Of a stretch of DNA of 64,000 nt, positions 47,395 to 58,499 are shown piece after piece. The notes beneath the pieces were generated by a model. That model ran no database searches, was not told where the DNA came from, and saw nothing but the letters and a program-made list of their open reading frames with translations. Location of the stretch: contig CM060990.1 in NCBI GenBank assembly GCA_030765065.1, positions 456,714,321 through 456,778,320 of the forward strand. Reading direction: 5' to 3'. The stretch is from Deroplatys truncata (Eukaryota > Arthropoda > Insecta > Mantodea > Mantidae). Numbering within the stretch: the stretch's first letter is position 1; every line of letters starts with the position of its first letter. Made by a program: the position numbers and the translations under genes.

Positions 47395-47690
47395 ATTTTT
47401 TTCGAGTGGAGGAGAAAATGATTTAATCACTAACCCCAGCCCCGATGGGAGTCGGAACTGGGAGTGTGGGACTCACCAATGAATTGGCATACCCACTAAA
47501 AACTTCTCCACCGGAGTAGGAAAGCAGAAGGTTTGCAGCGGTACCGCCCAAAGCACCCGCACATTCCGAGGTGACAGTATGACTGGGCCGCATTGCGGTC
47601 ACCAGGGGAGTATAACAGCAGTGATGCGGCAACTTCTTTTGCACCTTTGTATGCTGGAAACATAAAACTGCAAAGGACGGCTTGTTTGGG
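47395..47690 (-). mobile_element. LINE 3' end, minus strand
   Basis: Read on the minus strand, the last 130 bases match the 3' end of the element at 59.8-59.93 kb: TTTTTAGTGGGTATG, GAGTCCCACACTC, GGGCTGGGGT and TTTTCTCCTCCACTCGAAAA, ending in a short A run (T run at 47,395-47,401). The upstream 170 bases are open in two frames and may be the very end of ORF2, though I see no motif. It is a 5'-truncated copy. Confidence 0.75.
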
Positions 47691-48289
47691 CCACCTGGTA
47701 TGTATTTTTCCCAACTGAAACTAAAAATAAAAATCGTTTAAATTGCACTTGTTTATAATAATTATATTTTTCATATAATGATTTGCAAGAGCATTGGAAG
47801 TGCACATCGGCTTATTCATAACCACTTAGTAATTAGCGTATTTCTAATTTTCTTATCATTTTAAATATGTTTTACTTAAGCCGTATATTTTATGAAATAG
47901 CACGAGTGTACACTGCTATTAAGATAACAATGTAATTAAATTTGTCAATATACCATATTTTAAATTGCCTAATGCAGATGTTACATTTTTTATTTGCACA
48001 CATATAAGCATTGAGTGTATTCGTATCCACTTTAAAGCATTCTGGCAGTCAAATTAACAGAGAAAACATTCTAAATATTAATATACGAGTATATAAAAAG
48101 ATGAGGCAATTAAGGTTTAGGTGATCTGGCGTTTTTTCAAACTATTTACTTGAATGTATTTATTTTATATATTGTTTTAAAACGAACTGCTCTGATTTTT
48201 CGTTTTTTCCCAATATGGTGCTTACATAATTACTTCTCATGCATTTAGTAGGGCAATTGTTTTGGTATAATGCTAACATGGCTTTTAAT
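47691..48289. other. Unrecognised AT-rich DNA
   Basis: No gene or repeat boundary recognised. Confidence 0.5.
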
Positions 48290-48912
48290 CAGAGGGGAAA
48301 AAAATCGTTCCGCATCTCTCTTGGAGGAAGAAATCCTATCATCGCTCACCATCGCGGTCAACTCAGATTATCATTTCCACCGACTTGCCACCATTGAATC
48401 AGGAATCCAGGACCTCAACGCCATCACCGCCGCCTTCGCAACTGCCTTCTACACTTTCACCACCAGCTTCCTGTAGTGACTTGACACCACAGATACCACA
48501 ATCCGTGGCCTGGGTGAAGTGAACATCTGCCTGCCACAAACCTCACCACCACCAGCTTCAACAGATTTTCTAGAAGAGGTTAGGCACACGCTGAATGGCC
48601 TTGCTGGCCTAATACGATTCCTACTGACATCGAACGGCCGACTGGACTTCGGTGCTAGCCGACCTGAAGAGTGGGCAGGAACAGCTCCGGACCTACGTGC
48701 ATGCACAAGGACACACTTGGAAGCATGGCATAGATACCAACGACACAACTGAGCGCACCTTGCTTAGAGGCGCTCAAGAAATCTTAAGTACTAATAAAGA
48801 AATACAAAAATTCCTATCCATTCCCGATCCACTCCCCGCGGTGGTAGCCAGAGCCCTGGCACGGTCATGGCTGTCACCCGGAAACTTCCTTTACCCACTG
48901 CCAGCGCAATAA
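48290..48912 (+). pseudogene. GC-rich coiled-coil ORF1-like fragment
   Basis: This island is far richer in C and G than its flanks and has coding-like periodicity. The first frame gives RLATIESGIQDLNAITAAF; after stops at 48,474-48,479 the same frame gives TDFLEEVRHTLNGLAGLIRF; a shifted frame then gives LADLKSGQEQLRTYV, TERTLLRGAQEILSTNKEIQ and a Pro-rich end before TAA at 48,910. The heptad-like Leu pattern and sudden GC rise resemble the coiled-coil part of a retrotransposon gag or ORF1. No zinc knuckle or reverse transcriptase is present. It could belong to the same broad LINE type as 58.5 kb, but I could not align them. Confidence 0.4.
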
Positions 48913-50217
48913 GTTGGCAATTACCCTTTTTGCATTAACGGGGGTGCAAAGGCGGAACACCAACATCTTTCCTTATTTCTGCTGTCAACTCCTCTCCTTA
49001 AGTTCACCTTCCTATCCCGTCATTACCCCCCAAAAGGGAAAAGATGTCAAATGCAGGAATTTTCGACGTATTTGCTGAATTCATTCATTAAAGCCTCGGT
49101 GTTTGTGGCTTCACAAATGTATTAATCCGTCAGTTTAAATAATGTTTGGAAAGTTGTTGTGTTTTATATTAAAATGATTGCTCTACTAAATTCGTATAAA
49201 ATAATTTTGTGGACACCACACATTAAAAGATTTAAAATGTGTGAAAAATTCAATTAATTGTAAAACTAATCTAATTAGAAACCTGGAAAAACACCAGAAC
49301 ACGTAATCTGTAACATCGTTTGTTATTTCTGCATATTAACAATGAGAGTTTCCTCTGCGTTAATTTGACTGCTATAATTTTTATAGTGGAAAGAAATCCT
49401 TTCTAAAGGAACTGTACTACAGTTTGTTGGGATTTCAAATATTTTAGGCACTGAAACAGTAATAGTTAATTATTATTCTTTCATAGTTCACGCACAGTAT
49501 GTTTTCACCTTTATTTATTTTTTCCCGAAATCAGCATTTTACATACCTTAGGTATATATCATTACTTAAATTTATTTGAGTCAGTGATTTGAAATTTGTT
49601 ATGCTCCCTAATTTAATGCCTACCTATATCCCCTATTAAAATTAAGCAATTTATCTACTATAAAATGTTAGTTCACGCTCTAAGCATACTTAAGTTTAAC
49701 TCCACATTAATCGTTTGCGGAAATTCGGTCCACATTTCAACGTTTTTGAAGACTTCCAAAAGTTGTAAGCGTCTTTTTATTTATCAAGCTGCGGTTAAAT
49801 TATTATTCAGTATATTTTAAAATAATCTGGCAGATCAAGTTCATTGCCAGGAGTGATAGCTGTTAGCTTTCGTGGCTTAGCCTGTGATACTGTATATACT
49901 CTTGTGTTCATTTCGAAGAGCGCCATTACATGCCCCATGATGTCACTTGTCTACACGGTGAGCCTAGAATTCAATCCGGCTGGCACTTCTGCAGAGGCGT
50001 ATGACTGTAAGTCGGAGAGGCTACCTAGAAAGCACAGCGTTCATTTCGTCGATGTCGATGATCCCTGGAAGTTGTAAGCGGGGTACTTGTTTACATCGCT
50101 AGCGTAAGGCAATATGAATTTGTCAACAGACAGTGTTGCGGCTCCCTTCTGCGAATGCAAGTAAAAACATTATCTCTGTGGAATTAATGAACATCGGTAG
50201 GGTTATACAAAAAAAAA
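48913..50217. other. Unrecognised AT-rich DNA
   Basis: A patch at 49,845-50,085 is GC-richer, with an A-box-like GTGGCTTAGCCTG and a distant AATTCAATCCGGC string, too far apart for a tRNA. Nothing else is supported. Confidence 0.4.
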
Positions 50218-50236
50218 TATATATATATATATATAT
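50218..50236 (+). repeat. Short (AT)n microsatellite
   Basis: About 9 AT units after an A run. Confidence 0.9.
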
Positions 50237-50699
50237 GTTTCATTGATTATATTATTCTTTTGCGCGTGACATTGCTAGGCACGTTATTTGTTCTGCGTTT
50301 TATGATTAAAACCGTTAACGTATTAGTACTCTTCGAGTTGAACGCCGTCCTTGATAGGCAAATTCTCCGCCTCACGTGCAGCAACTTACGTCCTTCCCCT
50401 TAGTGCTGACACACTTCCAAACACTGACTAAAAACAAATACGTTATGACACATTGAAATAAATACGCAACAGATTTGGGGGTTAGATAAAGGTTGCTGGC
50501 GCAAACGTATGGTGATCTCTGTGCCAGTATGGACTGATAGGAATGTGGTGGCTGTACGTCCACTCTAACATGCATTTATCTCACCATAAACACTTATTTC
50601 AAATCATTATAAATTAAATGCTCTTACATTCTAACGAAAGTTACTTATTCATTTGTAATTCTTTGTGTACCAGTAACATTTTATTCACACTTTCAGAAA

Positions 50700-50985
50700 A
50701 CATACATCTGAAGTAATAAATTGTTTCTGCATTCGAACGTAAATTAAAAGAAATGCAATATCGTTTGTAAAGGGGTAACAATCAAGTATTAATAAGCCTC
50801 AGAATTTCATATTTATTTATTCATTCATTCATTCAATACTGTTCATTTATCCACTCAAAGCTTTAATGGCAAACAATAATAGTATAAACTACTTATGCAT
50901 TTGAACGTAAAATACAAGAAAGCCAATATCATTTCTAAAGGAATAATTTAGAACTATTAATTTTAATACTAACCTGTTAAACAGC
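50700..50985 (+). repeat. Degenerate tandem repeat, period about 175 bp
   Basis: GCATTCGAACGTAAATTAAA and TGCAATATCGTTTGTAAAGG (about 50,730-50,775) recur as GCATTTGAACGTAAAATACA and GCCAATATCATTTCTAAAGG (about 50,898-50,941). They are separated by an (ATTC)n stretch. The family is unknown. Confidence 0.65.
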
Positions 50986-51892
50986 ATTCGTTTATAATTC
51001 ATTGTTATACTTACAAACAATAATAAAAAACTACCGATATTTATAATTAATTAACTTTTTATTTACGTTTGAGGATACTAATTCATCAAAGTCTGGTTGA
51101 AAATTATCAGAAACGTAAATGCGTCAACAACTTCTCAGACTTTCATCATTTAATCTTTCTGTGTTTCGACTTTTCAAGAGCTTCGCGGCTGAAAAAAAAA
51201 TAAAAATAAATCCCGTTCACACACGCAAGTGCTCCCAAATATCACTGTTATGCTTTAAGCATGAATTTCAATATTGAGAAACTGTATTTAATTTAGAAGT
51301 TTGTAAATGTCTACTGTTTCTTTTGGCTACAGAATCACTGAACTGCCCACAAAGCTGATGGTCGTTATTTAAATTCAGCAAGCTCCCACTGCAAATCTGA
51401 CACTGGAACGTCCTCGAAATTTGCTGACACTTGTGTATTGAAAACAGATAACAGGTCTATGTACTTCTCTATATCTCAGTAATGCCATGGACATTTAATT
51501 TTGCAAGTGTGCTAGCACATTTATATTTTCTTCAAAATGCATTTTCTTAACACGATACACATTTGTATGTTGGAAAGTGGAGAAGGTTCCCACTTTTAAA
51601 ATGCCATATCCACAAAGTTTAATCTGTCCCTTATGTGATACTATATTATTGTTATTAAAGCGTTTTTCCTTGAAGTTTTATATTTATGCAATTTAAGCAT
51701 TCTACAATTTCATAATGAGGACTAGTTTTGAAATCCATTTTGGATTTTCAACTTCTTCAGTTGATTTACCTTTTCCTGGGTCTATTGCAATATTTAGCCT
51801 TAGTTAAAAATCTGAAACCGTGTCCCATGACTCTGACAGAGAGCCTCCAACGGTGTAGCCTTAATTAAGAGAATATAAACATGCTTTATAAA
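50986..51892. other. Unrecognised AT-rich DNA
   Basis: Borders the hAT fragment but shows no further transposase motif or terminal repeat. Confidence 0.45.
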
Positions 51893-52480
51893 TTATCTAT
51901 GATTGAGGGCATGTGCCCCGATAGTACTTGTCATTTTAATGACCGAATTAATGATATTTTTAACTGAAGGTGTTTTAGCACAGAGCACTGCATTGTAGAT
52001 AAGACAGTGCACGGACATTAAATAAGTGACGTTAATGAACTTAAGTTCCAATATTAAATGTCTCACAAACCTTTTACCTCTCCAATTATTTAGCGTGCAG
52101 CATCCATAGTAATCGACTGTATTTTGATGTGATAACTGTTTCCTACTTATGATACCTTTCATGCATTCAAAAATATCCTGCCCTGTTGTAGTGCGTTTCA
52201 TTGGTACTAGGTAAAACATCTCTTCAATGACTCCAAAATATTTTGTTACAGCTCTAATAAACACACACACACAGTTGCAGTCACTAATGTCGCTGCTCTC
52301 GTCCAATGCCAGTGAACAATATCGCATACGAGGTTTTAGAAGTTTTGTTTGTTCACATTCAATGTGGGATGCAATTTATTTTACCTGTTTTACAAATCCC
52401 TTTCTGGATGAGCAGATGGAATCAAACTTGGATGCTTCGGAAGGGCAACTATTTTGGCAACAGTACTAAAGCACCGCTGA
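51893..52480 (-). pseudogene. hAT-type transposase fragment (ZBED/GTF2IRD2-like)
   Basis: On the minus strand the open stretch begins RYCSLALDESSDISDCNCVC, continues IRAVTKYFGVIEEMFYLVPM, TTTGQDIFECM and ends with VHCLIYNAVLCAKT. This is the arrangement F-S-L-A-L-D-E-S-T-D, F-I-R-x-x, L-x-P-M-x-x-T-T-G-x-D-I-F and H-C-x-I-H-x-x-A-L-C-A-K typical of hAT-derived proteins related to GTF2IRD2 and ZBED proteins; the first catalytic Asp lies in L-D-E-S. The T-D-G-A-P-A-M segment between is damaged. Upstream residues (IASHIECEQTKLLKPR) extend it to about 52,480. The C-terminal dimerisation region and BED finger are missing. Confidence 0.75.
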
Positions 52481-52978
52481 ATGTAAAAGTTCCCATTTTT
52501 AAACGGATGATATATGGATATACCTGTGATATTTCTTTAGTAGCTCTGTGAAGTGCCTCGGATAAACATCCGCTATCCGTATCCTATAAATAGGCATACT
52601 ATTTAATAATGACGTTTGGTTTGTTTTCTTTCTCAGATAGGGTTTCGGGATTAAAATTAAATATAGGTTTATATTATTTAGATTGTGCACGAATTGTAAA
52701 ATGTGCTACTAAAATTGTTTGTGACTGTTTTCAAATATATTTTATGCTTAACCTACTTATATTTGTAATTACGAGATTCTGTTCCTCTTACACAACCACC
52801 TTTTCTTCGTCTATGATATTTTTGTAGTCCGCACTGTGTTCACTTGTATAGTGGTGCTTGTTTATTGCATTTCTTAATCTGCAGCACTTGCATGCAGACG
52901 AGACATGTTACCCGAGTGCCTGAATTCTGATAAAACTACTTCTTCCCACTTAGGATCCAAATATTTTTATTTTATGTA
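52481..52978. other. Unrecognised AT-rich DNA
   Basis: No motif was found between the hAT fragment and the TIR element. Confidence 0.5.
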
Positions 52979-53223
52979 GGGTAAAGGTCCCTAATTTGAA
53001 CCACCTCTTAAATTGAACCGCCCCAATATTTTCCAAACTGTTTGACAGATGGCACCATAATCCTAAAGAAGCGTAGCGTGTACAGCTATGAATGCTTGGA
53101 GTTGTTGACTTTTCTGAGCTGTGGTTTCAGTTCTATGAAGTGTTGTGGGTTTTTGGTGCTTCAAAAGTAACATTTGACTCGTCTAGCTAAACTTATACGA
53201 CCAATTAGGTAAGTTTAAGATGC

Positions 53224-53231
53224 TCTGTCTC

Positions 53232-53294
<63 letters not shown>
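53224..53294 (+). repeat. Compound (TC)n(TA)n microsatellite in the TIR element
   Basis: About 17 TC units with interruptions, then about 16 TA units. Confidence 0.95.
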
Positions 53295-53296
<2 letters not shown>

Positions 53297-53562
53297 CATG
53301 TTATGAAGTGCTTATTTAGCAACAATATTCATGCATACGTTTTTTCAAGCAGCGTCTCTCCCAGTCACATAAATGCTAAAGCTTCCAAAATGGCGTGGCT
53401 CGTAAGTTGAACCGCTATTTGAAACTTATATTGAACTGGTCCAATTTAGGAAACCTATTGAAGTTCTAGGATTGTTCAACTGCGAATAGTATATCTTGTG
53501 AATAAATATCGATATAATATGTTAAGTTAAAAAAATCATGTTAAAAACAGTGGCTGACATGA

Positions 53563-53692
53563 ATATGTGAATGTGAATTGTCTGAAATTATGGAGATGAT
53601 ACACTGTATGAGTTGTAGGATATGGCTTCACCAAAAGTGTGCAAAAGTTAGTGCTAAGAAGAAAGTGTTTTATAGTGAAGACTGTGTATAAT
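53563..53692 (+). pseudogene. PHD-finger-like C-terminal remnant of a transposon protein
   Basis: The frame from 53,563, just after a stop, reads ICECELSEIMEMIHCMSCRI, continues WLHQKCAKV and ends FYSEDCV at a TAA. The pattern C-x-C, then C-x-x-C, W-x-H-x-x-C and a final C with aromatic residues before it is that of a PHD finger (C4HC3), lacking one cysteine of the final pair. C-terminal PHD fingers occur in some arthropod pogo/Tigger-like transposases, which fits the TA-flanked element around it. The DDE core and the DNA-binding N-terminus are absent. I infer deletion of about 1-2 kb of transposase gene. Confidence 0.55.
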
Positions 53693-54455
53693 TGGACTCT
53701 TTTGTATGAGAGTAAAAATTAGTAAAATCTCTATATTTGCAAATAATACCTACTCCAAAAACCAAGTGATTGTCATTATATAAAAATTCAAAATGTTCAA
53801 GGAAATTGCTATTCTTATCACAATTTTGAACTCTACTTTTGTTGCTGATAGCATATTTGTTTTGAATATGCAATAAAATATGTGTATTTTGTATTAATAA
53901 AACTACTTTTAAACTCAAAAGTATATGGTTCATTTTAAGACACGGGTGGTTCAATTTAAGGACCACGTCCCTAATTTGAACCGATTTACACCACCTCACT
54001 TTTTAAATATTATTTAATTGATAACTGTATTAATTTTAAATTGTATTGTGGATATTGATAGCGCAAGGATTTGTCCCTTTAACGCTTGTATTTCTGAAAA
54101 TTTTGATTTGAAATTATAATAATTATTTACTATTTAGGCGTAAGTGGTTCAATATAGGGACCTTTCCCCTACTTGCTTTAGAGCTCTTGGACAGCCGTTT
54201 TGCATGAGCAGAGAGATAACCAATGGAATACGGGAAAGGTACTGAGCACTTTGTATCCTGCTGCCATAACACCATTACTTCCAGGGTTTTACTGACTGAC
54301 CTTTTAGGAACATGACAGTTACATTTCGATGAAATTTTATAGGTTACCACTAAATGTATTTGTACCCAGTGCTACCCAGTTCTTAACTCAAACTGCAGAA
54401 ATATTGAGAAATCCAGTTACTCTAATAATTGATTAAAGTAGAGACACACAAGTAT

Positions 54456-54687
54456 TACCATGCTAGCATACCCGGCGGAGGGCGTGGATTTTTTCGGGCG
54501 TAAAAATCCTTAGCATGGCCTCCTTCGGAAGGGAAGTAAAGTTTTACTTCACGTAAAATAACCTCAAGCCTGATAAAGAGGCCTCTGAGCAAACTTCCCG
54601 GTCTTTCACGCCCAATATAGAATGGGACGCTAAGTACCATGGTAGTCAAAGAGCGTCCATAAATAAGACTCAATTTAATTTAATTTT
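54456..54687 (+). mobile_element. SINE with exact 12-bp target duplication
   Basis: ACACACAAGTAT occurs at 54,444-54,455 and again at 54,688-54,699, directly flanking the element. The body (CCCGGCGGAGGGCGTGGAT, TTCGGGCGTAAAAATCCTT, TCGGAAGGGAAGTAAAG, CACGTAAAATAACCTCAAGC, GGTCTTTCACGCCCAATATA, AGAGCGTCCAT) matches the minus strand of 63.60-63.86 kb. It ends in an (AATTT)-rich tail. The tRNA-like head found in the other copy is absent, so this copy is 5'-truncated. The exact duplication shows insertion by LINE machinery and indicates a recent event. Confidence 0.88.
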
Positions 54688-54699
54688 ACACACAAGTAT

Positions 54700-57600
54700 A
54701 ATTCCTGGAAGTTAAAACAATTGTCGCCTCAACCCTTTGCATTTGTCTTCGAATTTTATATCTTTGTAAAACACAATGCCAAGCAAGAAGTGTATTATAT
54801 TTACATTAATTGATGCAAGACCGGTGCAATACTAATTTAAATAGTAAAGGCTATTTTTTTCTGTCACTGATGTTTATTATAGGAAAACATTTGCTGTTAA
54901 ACGCAACCTGCAAGACCCAAGCGGTAACCGATAGGGCCACGCTGAACGAACGGTATTATTCTATTCTTAAATGCATTTTCAGTGTCCTGTGTACCCTGAG
55001 GGTAAGGAAACGTGACGAAGTTTCTAATTTACTATAGTGTTTTCTCTTATGTAACGTCTGCAGAAACTTATCATTTAATGCTCAAACCAGCTATTGATGA
55101 ACCGTTCTCTTATTGGTTCCAAGTAAATTCCAACACACAAACATTTACTTATGAATAGGTATTACTTCTAGAACAGGAATGAAAGCAGAGGAGTGTGTAC
55201 ATATATGATATACAGAATTTAGTAACAAATTCAGCTTCCCTCAATTGGAGGCTGCCATAAACAAGTCGTACCAAAAAACAAAAGGATATAAATATATCGT
55301 TGAAATTGTAGGCAATACAAATAAATGTTAACAAAGTTGCAAACTCTACAAAGCACTATCAGAAATTTATATTCTCTGCAAATATTTATGGAACTGGCCC
55401 TTTTCTCAAACAAAAATTGTGTCTATGAAGAAACCAGTTTAGATAACATACAAATGATTTGTCAAAGTAACTAGAGAACCCTTTAATAACACAGATTGCC
55501 ACTGCTTTAATAAATGCATTGTTTAGTTTATATTTTTGTAAAATGTTGCAAAAGAGTATCGAATACTACCCCGAGCTCTAATTAGTAACCAACAAGTCAA
55601 TAGAAGCAAGATGATATTAACTGCTGAAGTAGGGTATTGTTTACTTGTAAATGGCACATTTTTCTCTGAGAACCTCAGTCGGATGGCTTTCGTCTGTTTC
55701 CCTTTTGAGGGAAGGATCAATTATGGTTCTCGTATTTGAAGCATGTTGAATGGCTACGATGTCGACTCTTCAATGTGATCCGTTCACTGCGATACCATGG
55801 ACTTCCTCGTAAACTTGATACTTTTGAGTTTGAGGGCTTCGGCAAATCATTGAGCTCACTTGATCGTGTCTAGCATTTCTGAGGTTGTTTCCATGTAGGC
55901 AGGAACCAAGGTTATGTGCAAGTGTTTCTACCCCACTGCCCTAGTGCGACGTAGTTGCTGTCCTGTAACCTGCCTGGTATTGCTCTAACCGGACAAATGT
56001 TGCCTGTCATTTTCAGTGCCTCCTTCCATTCACCACTACTACTTTGTTAACAGAATACAAGAAATTTGATGTCAAATCATTTTGGGGTGTACTGCTAAAA
56101 ACAAATCAATGGGTCATATGAACATGGGTCTGTAAATTCTTTAAATCAAAGCTACATGGCCTCATTGCTAACGGTACAGTGGATATAGTAAATGTTATCA
56201 ACATTTCTCTAAGTGGCTTCTTTCCCCTTCCGTGCCTCCCATAAAGTTGCATTTAAGGTTTGTGCGTACTCTATTGAAAATTCCTGTGGTGTTTCGTAAT
56301 AGTAAAATACAGTTTGGAGAGGCTAAACTTCAGAGCGCTAACATCAGGTATATGCGTTACATAAACCAAGTACCATCAGAAGAAGAAATACAGTTTATTA
56401 TTATACCAAACAATTGAGTCAACCATTCAATGAATCCCCCAGGAGCGATTCACCTTTGTGAAATTTGGAAGTGTGCTGGTACATCTTCATACGTAACACA
56501 TTGTTTGGTTGACAACCTGACAGGCATCATCCATTAAATTATAATTTCTGAGAAACGTTAAGCTTTTCCTTTCAGACGTACAGGAGAGTTGAACCAAGAT
56601 GATCACGAGGAAGTACACCCAAACGTTTAGAATAAACCTCTGTAAATATTTTGTCGCATCGTATTGCACGAGGATTTTCAAAGACCAGATATGGTTGTTA
56701 TGATAATTTAAGATACCATCATGCTTAAAGCAGATACGTTTTCATCTGGTTTCTTTGTTCAACCGCAAATAATAATGAATCAAACAAATGAAAACAAATG
56801 TCAAAGCACACTTTAAAGAAGAAAGTGAAGAAATGTAAGTTAAGAGTTGAATACATATGAATGGCCAATGCTGGAACAAATTTTTCCGTAACTTCCAAAG
56901 AATTACTTTCAAAATAAATACTTTGTTGTTGAGAATATTGTCGTAACCTCTTATATTATATTATCAAATATCACGGGGGGGGGTAGAGCATGGTAAGGAG
57001 TTTAAAACATCACAAACTACACGAGGTCCGACGGGGCGAGCTCAACAAAGTTCCTAAACAGCTGAAAATCCCTAAAATATGCCTAGATTATTGTGGGGAA
57101 GGAAAGAAGGATAAAACTACATCAATAATTTACATAATGGGAATTTGGATGGTAAGTATATATATTGAATTATGTCTGATATAATTTACCTTCTGTTCGA
57201 CGGAGCGTCCTCCTGCCCTGACATCTATACTGTTCGTTAGTTCACAGGAGACAGTCTTAGCGTCATGGACGCTTCCACAATCTACTACCGGTTTTCCCCC
57301 GCTCTTATTGCATCATTACCGGTCCGTATTGCCAACTTAAACAAATACCAAACAATGTTGCCATAACCGCATATTATAAATGTATTACCACAACCAAATG
57401 CCACATCATGTCCCCAAAGTCCTTTACACCAATTGGCCTATACCTTGAATATCCTAAATGGCTGGAAAGCGCTCGGATCTATTTCACACAAATATTTAAG
57501 ACTTTACGTAGTGAATATAGACTGCTAGCCCAAAGATGGACAAGCTTACAAGGGAACACACCAGCCTACTTCCAAGGCTAAATAATACTCAATCAAGTTT

Positions 57601-57852
57601 TCTACAAAGTGGACGCAATATTGTATGGCTCATGCAGAATATAGGCTTTAAACATTTACTAAACCATCATTACAAAAAGCAATAATTTAGATGTGTAACT
57701 TATGCACACCTAGGTTATTAGCTTGACCAAGCAATGCGGTAGATTCTGAATTTGAATAAATAACAGAAGAATCTAAACGTCCGTAACATTATTATTGCAG
57801 TTATTATTATTACTATTAATTAATATTGTTGTTATTAGTAATAGTGCTGTTA
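54700..57852. other. Unrecognised AT-rich DNA
   Basis: Open stretches up to 75 codons have no motifs. A G run lies at 56,975-56,984. No element boundary was found. Confidence 0.5.
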
Positions 57853-57887
57853 TAATAATAATAATAATAATAATAATAGTAATAATC
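57853..57887 (+). repeat. (AAT)n microsatellite
   Basis: About 8 pure units, with further interrupted ATT/AAT units on both sides. Confidence 0.9.
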
Positions 57888-58137
57888 CTACTTTAGGCAT
57901 TCATACTCTAGACCAAGTAACTTTAAGTTAGGTTCTCTAAACTTTATTAAAATTTTCATTCATCTCTGAAACAATTTTAAGAAATAACATTACCAGAAAT
58001 TGAAAAGAATTTGTTTCACAATAAGTTCCGATCCAGTATATACATGTTTTTTTATGAAAACTTTCGCACAGATTAATTACATTTTTATATATTGTGCCCG
58101 TATGTATGGCCGTATGGAACAGTACATCACTGCAAAT

Positions 58138-58309
58138 AATGTCTTTAAGATGCAGCTATGTTTAATTTTATACCTAAAATTTTTATAGGCTTCCTGCTAA
58201 TCAAAAGAGATATAAAAATGACATAATTTGTTTAAGGTGCAGATATGTTTAACTTTAAGGCCTAAATTTTTATTGACCTGCTACCAATAGAAAGAGACAA
58301 AAATAACAA
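58138..58309 (+). repeat. Tandem duplication, period 87 bp
   Basis: AATGTCTTTAAGATGCAGCT at 58,138 recurs as AATTTGTTTAAGGTGCAGAT at 58,225. Both are followed by ATGTTTAA-TTTA, CCTAAA-TTTTTAT, CCTGCTA-CAA and AGAGA-ATAAAAATGAC-type strings. About 80% identity by eye. Confidence 0.8.
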
Positions 58310-58392
58310 GCATTTCCTGCTACGGGAAAGAGTTGAAATGTGACTTTCACTCATTTTCTGTAAAACTACAGGGTATATTTAAATTTGATATA

Positions 58393-58415
58393 TTATATAT
58401 ATATATATATATATA
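58393..58415 (+). repeat. (TA)n microsatellite
   Basis: About 12 TA units, 100 bp upstream of the LINE-derived element. Confidence 0.95.
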
Positions 58416-58499
58416 ATTAATTTTAAAACTCATGAATGTTCCTCAGCCTATCAAGTATTCGGCCTTTTGATCCATTAGCAACAAACATTTATATCAGAT

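Larger units (their letters stand above)
52979..54169. mobile_element. 1.19-kb TIR element with TA duplication and PHD remnant
   Basis: Terminal inverted repeats of 26 bp (52,979-53,004 and 54,144-54,169) match at 23 positions; the left begins GGGTAAAGGTCCCTAA and the right, reversed, GGGGAAAGGTCCCTAT, both ending TTGAACCAC. TA flanks both ends (52,977-52,978 and 54,170-54,171). The motif TTGAACC or its complement recurs inside near both ends (about 53,015, 53,407, 53,940 and 53,975), a subterminal repeat pattern often bound by transposases. It is a deletion derivative: only a PHD-like tail of a protein remains. A TA duplication fits the Tc1/mariner/pogo group. Confidence 0.75.

Noticed and set aside
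53670-53999. 109-codon minus-strand frame
   Set aside because: Lies within the TIR element in AT-rich DNA, has no motif, and overlaps subterminal repeats.
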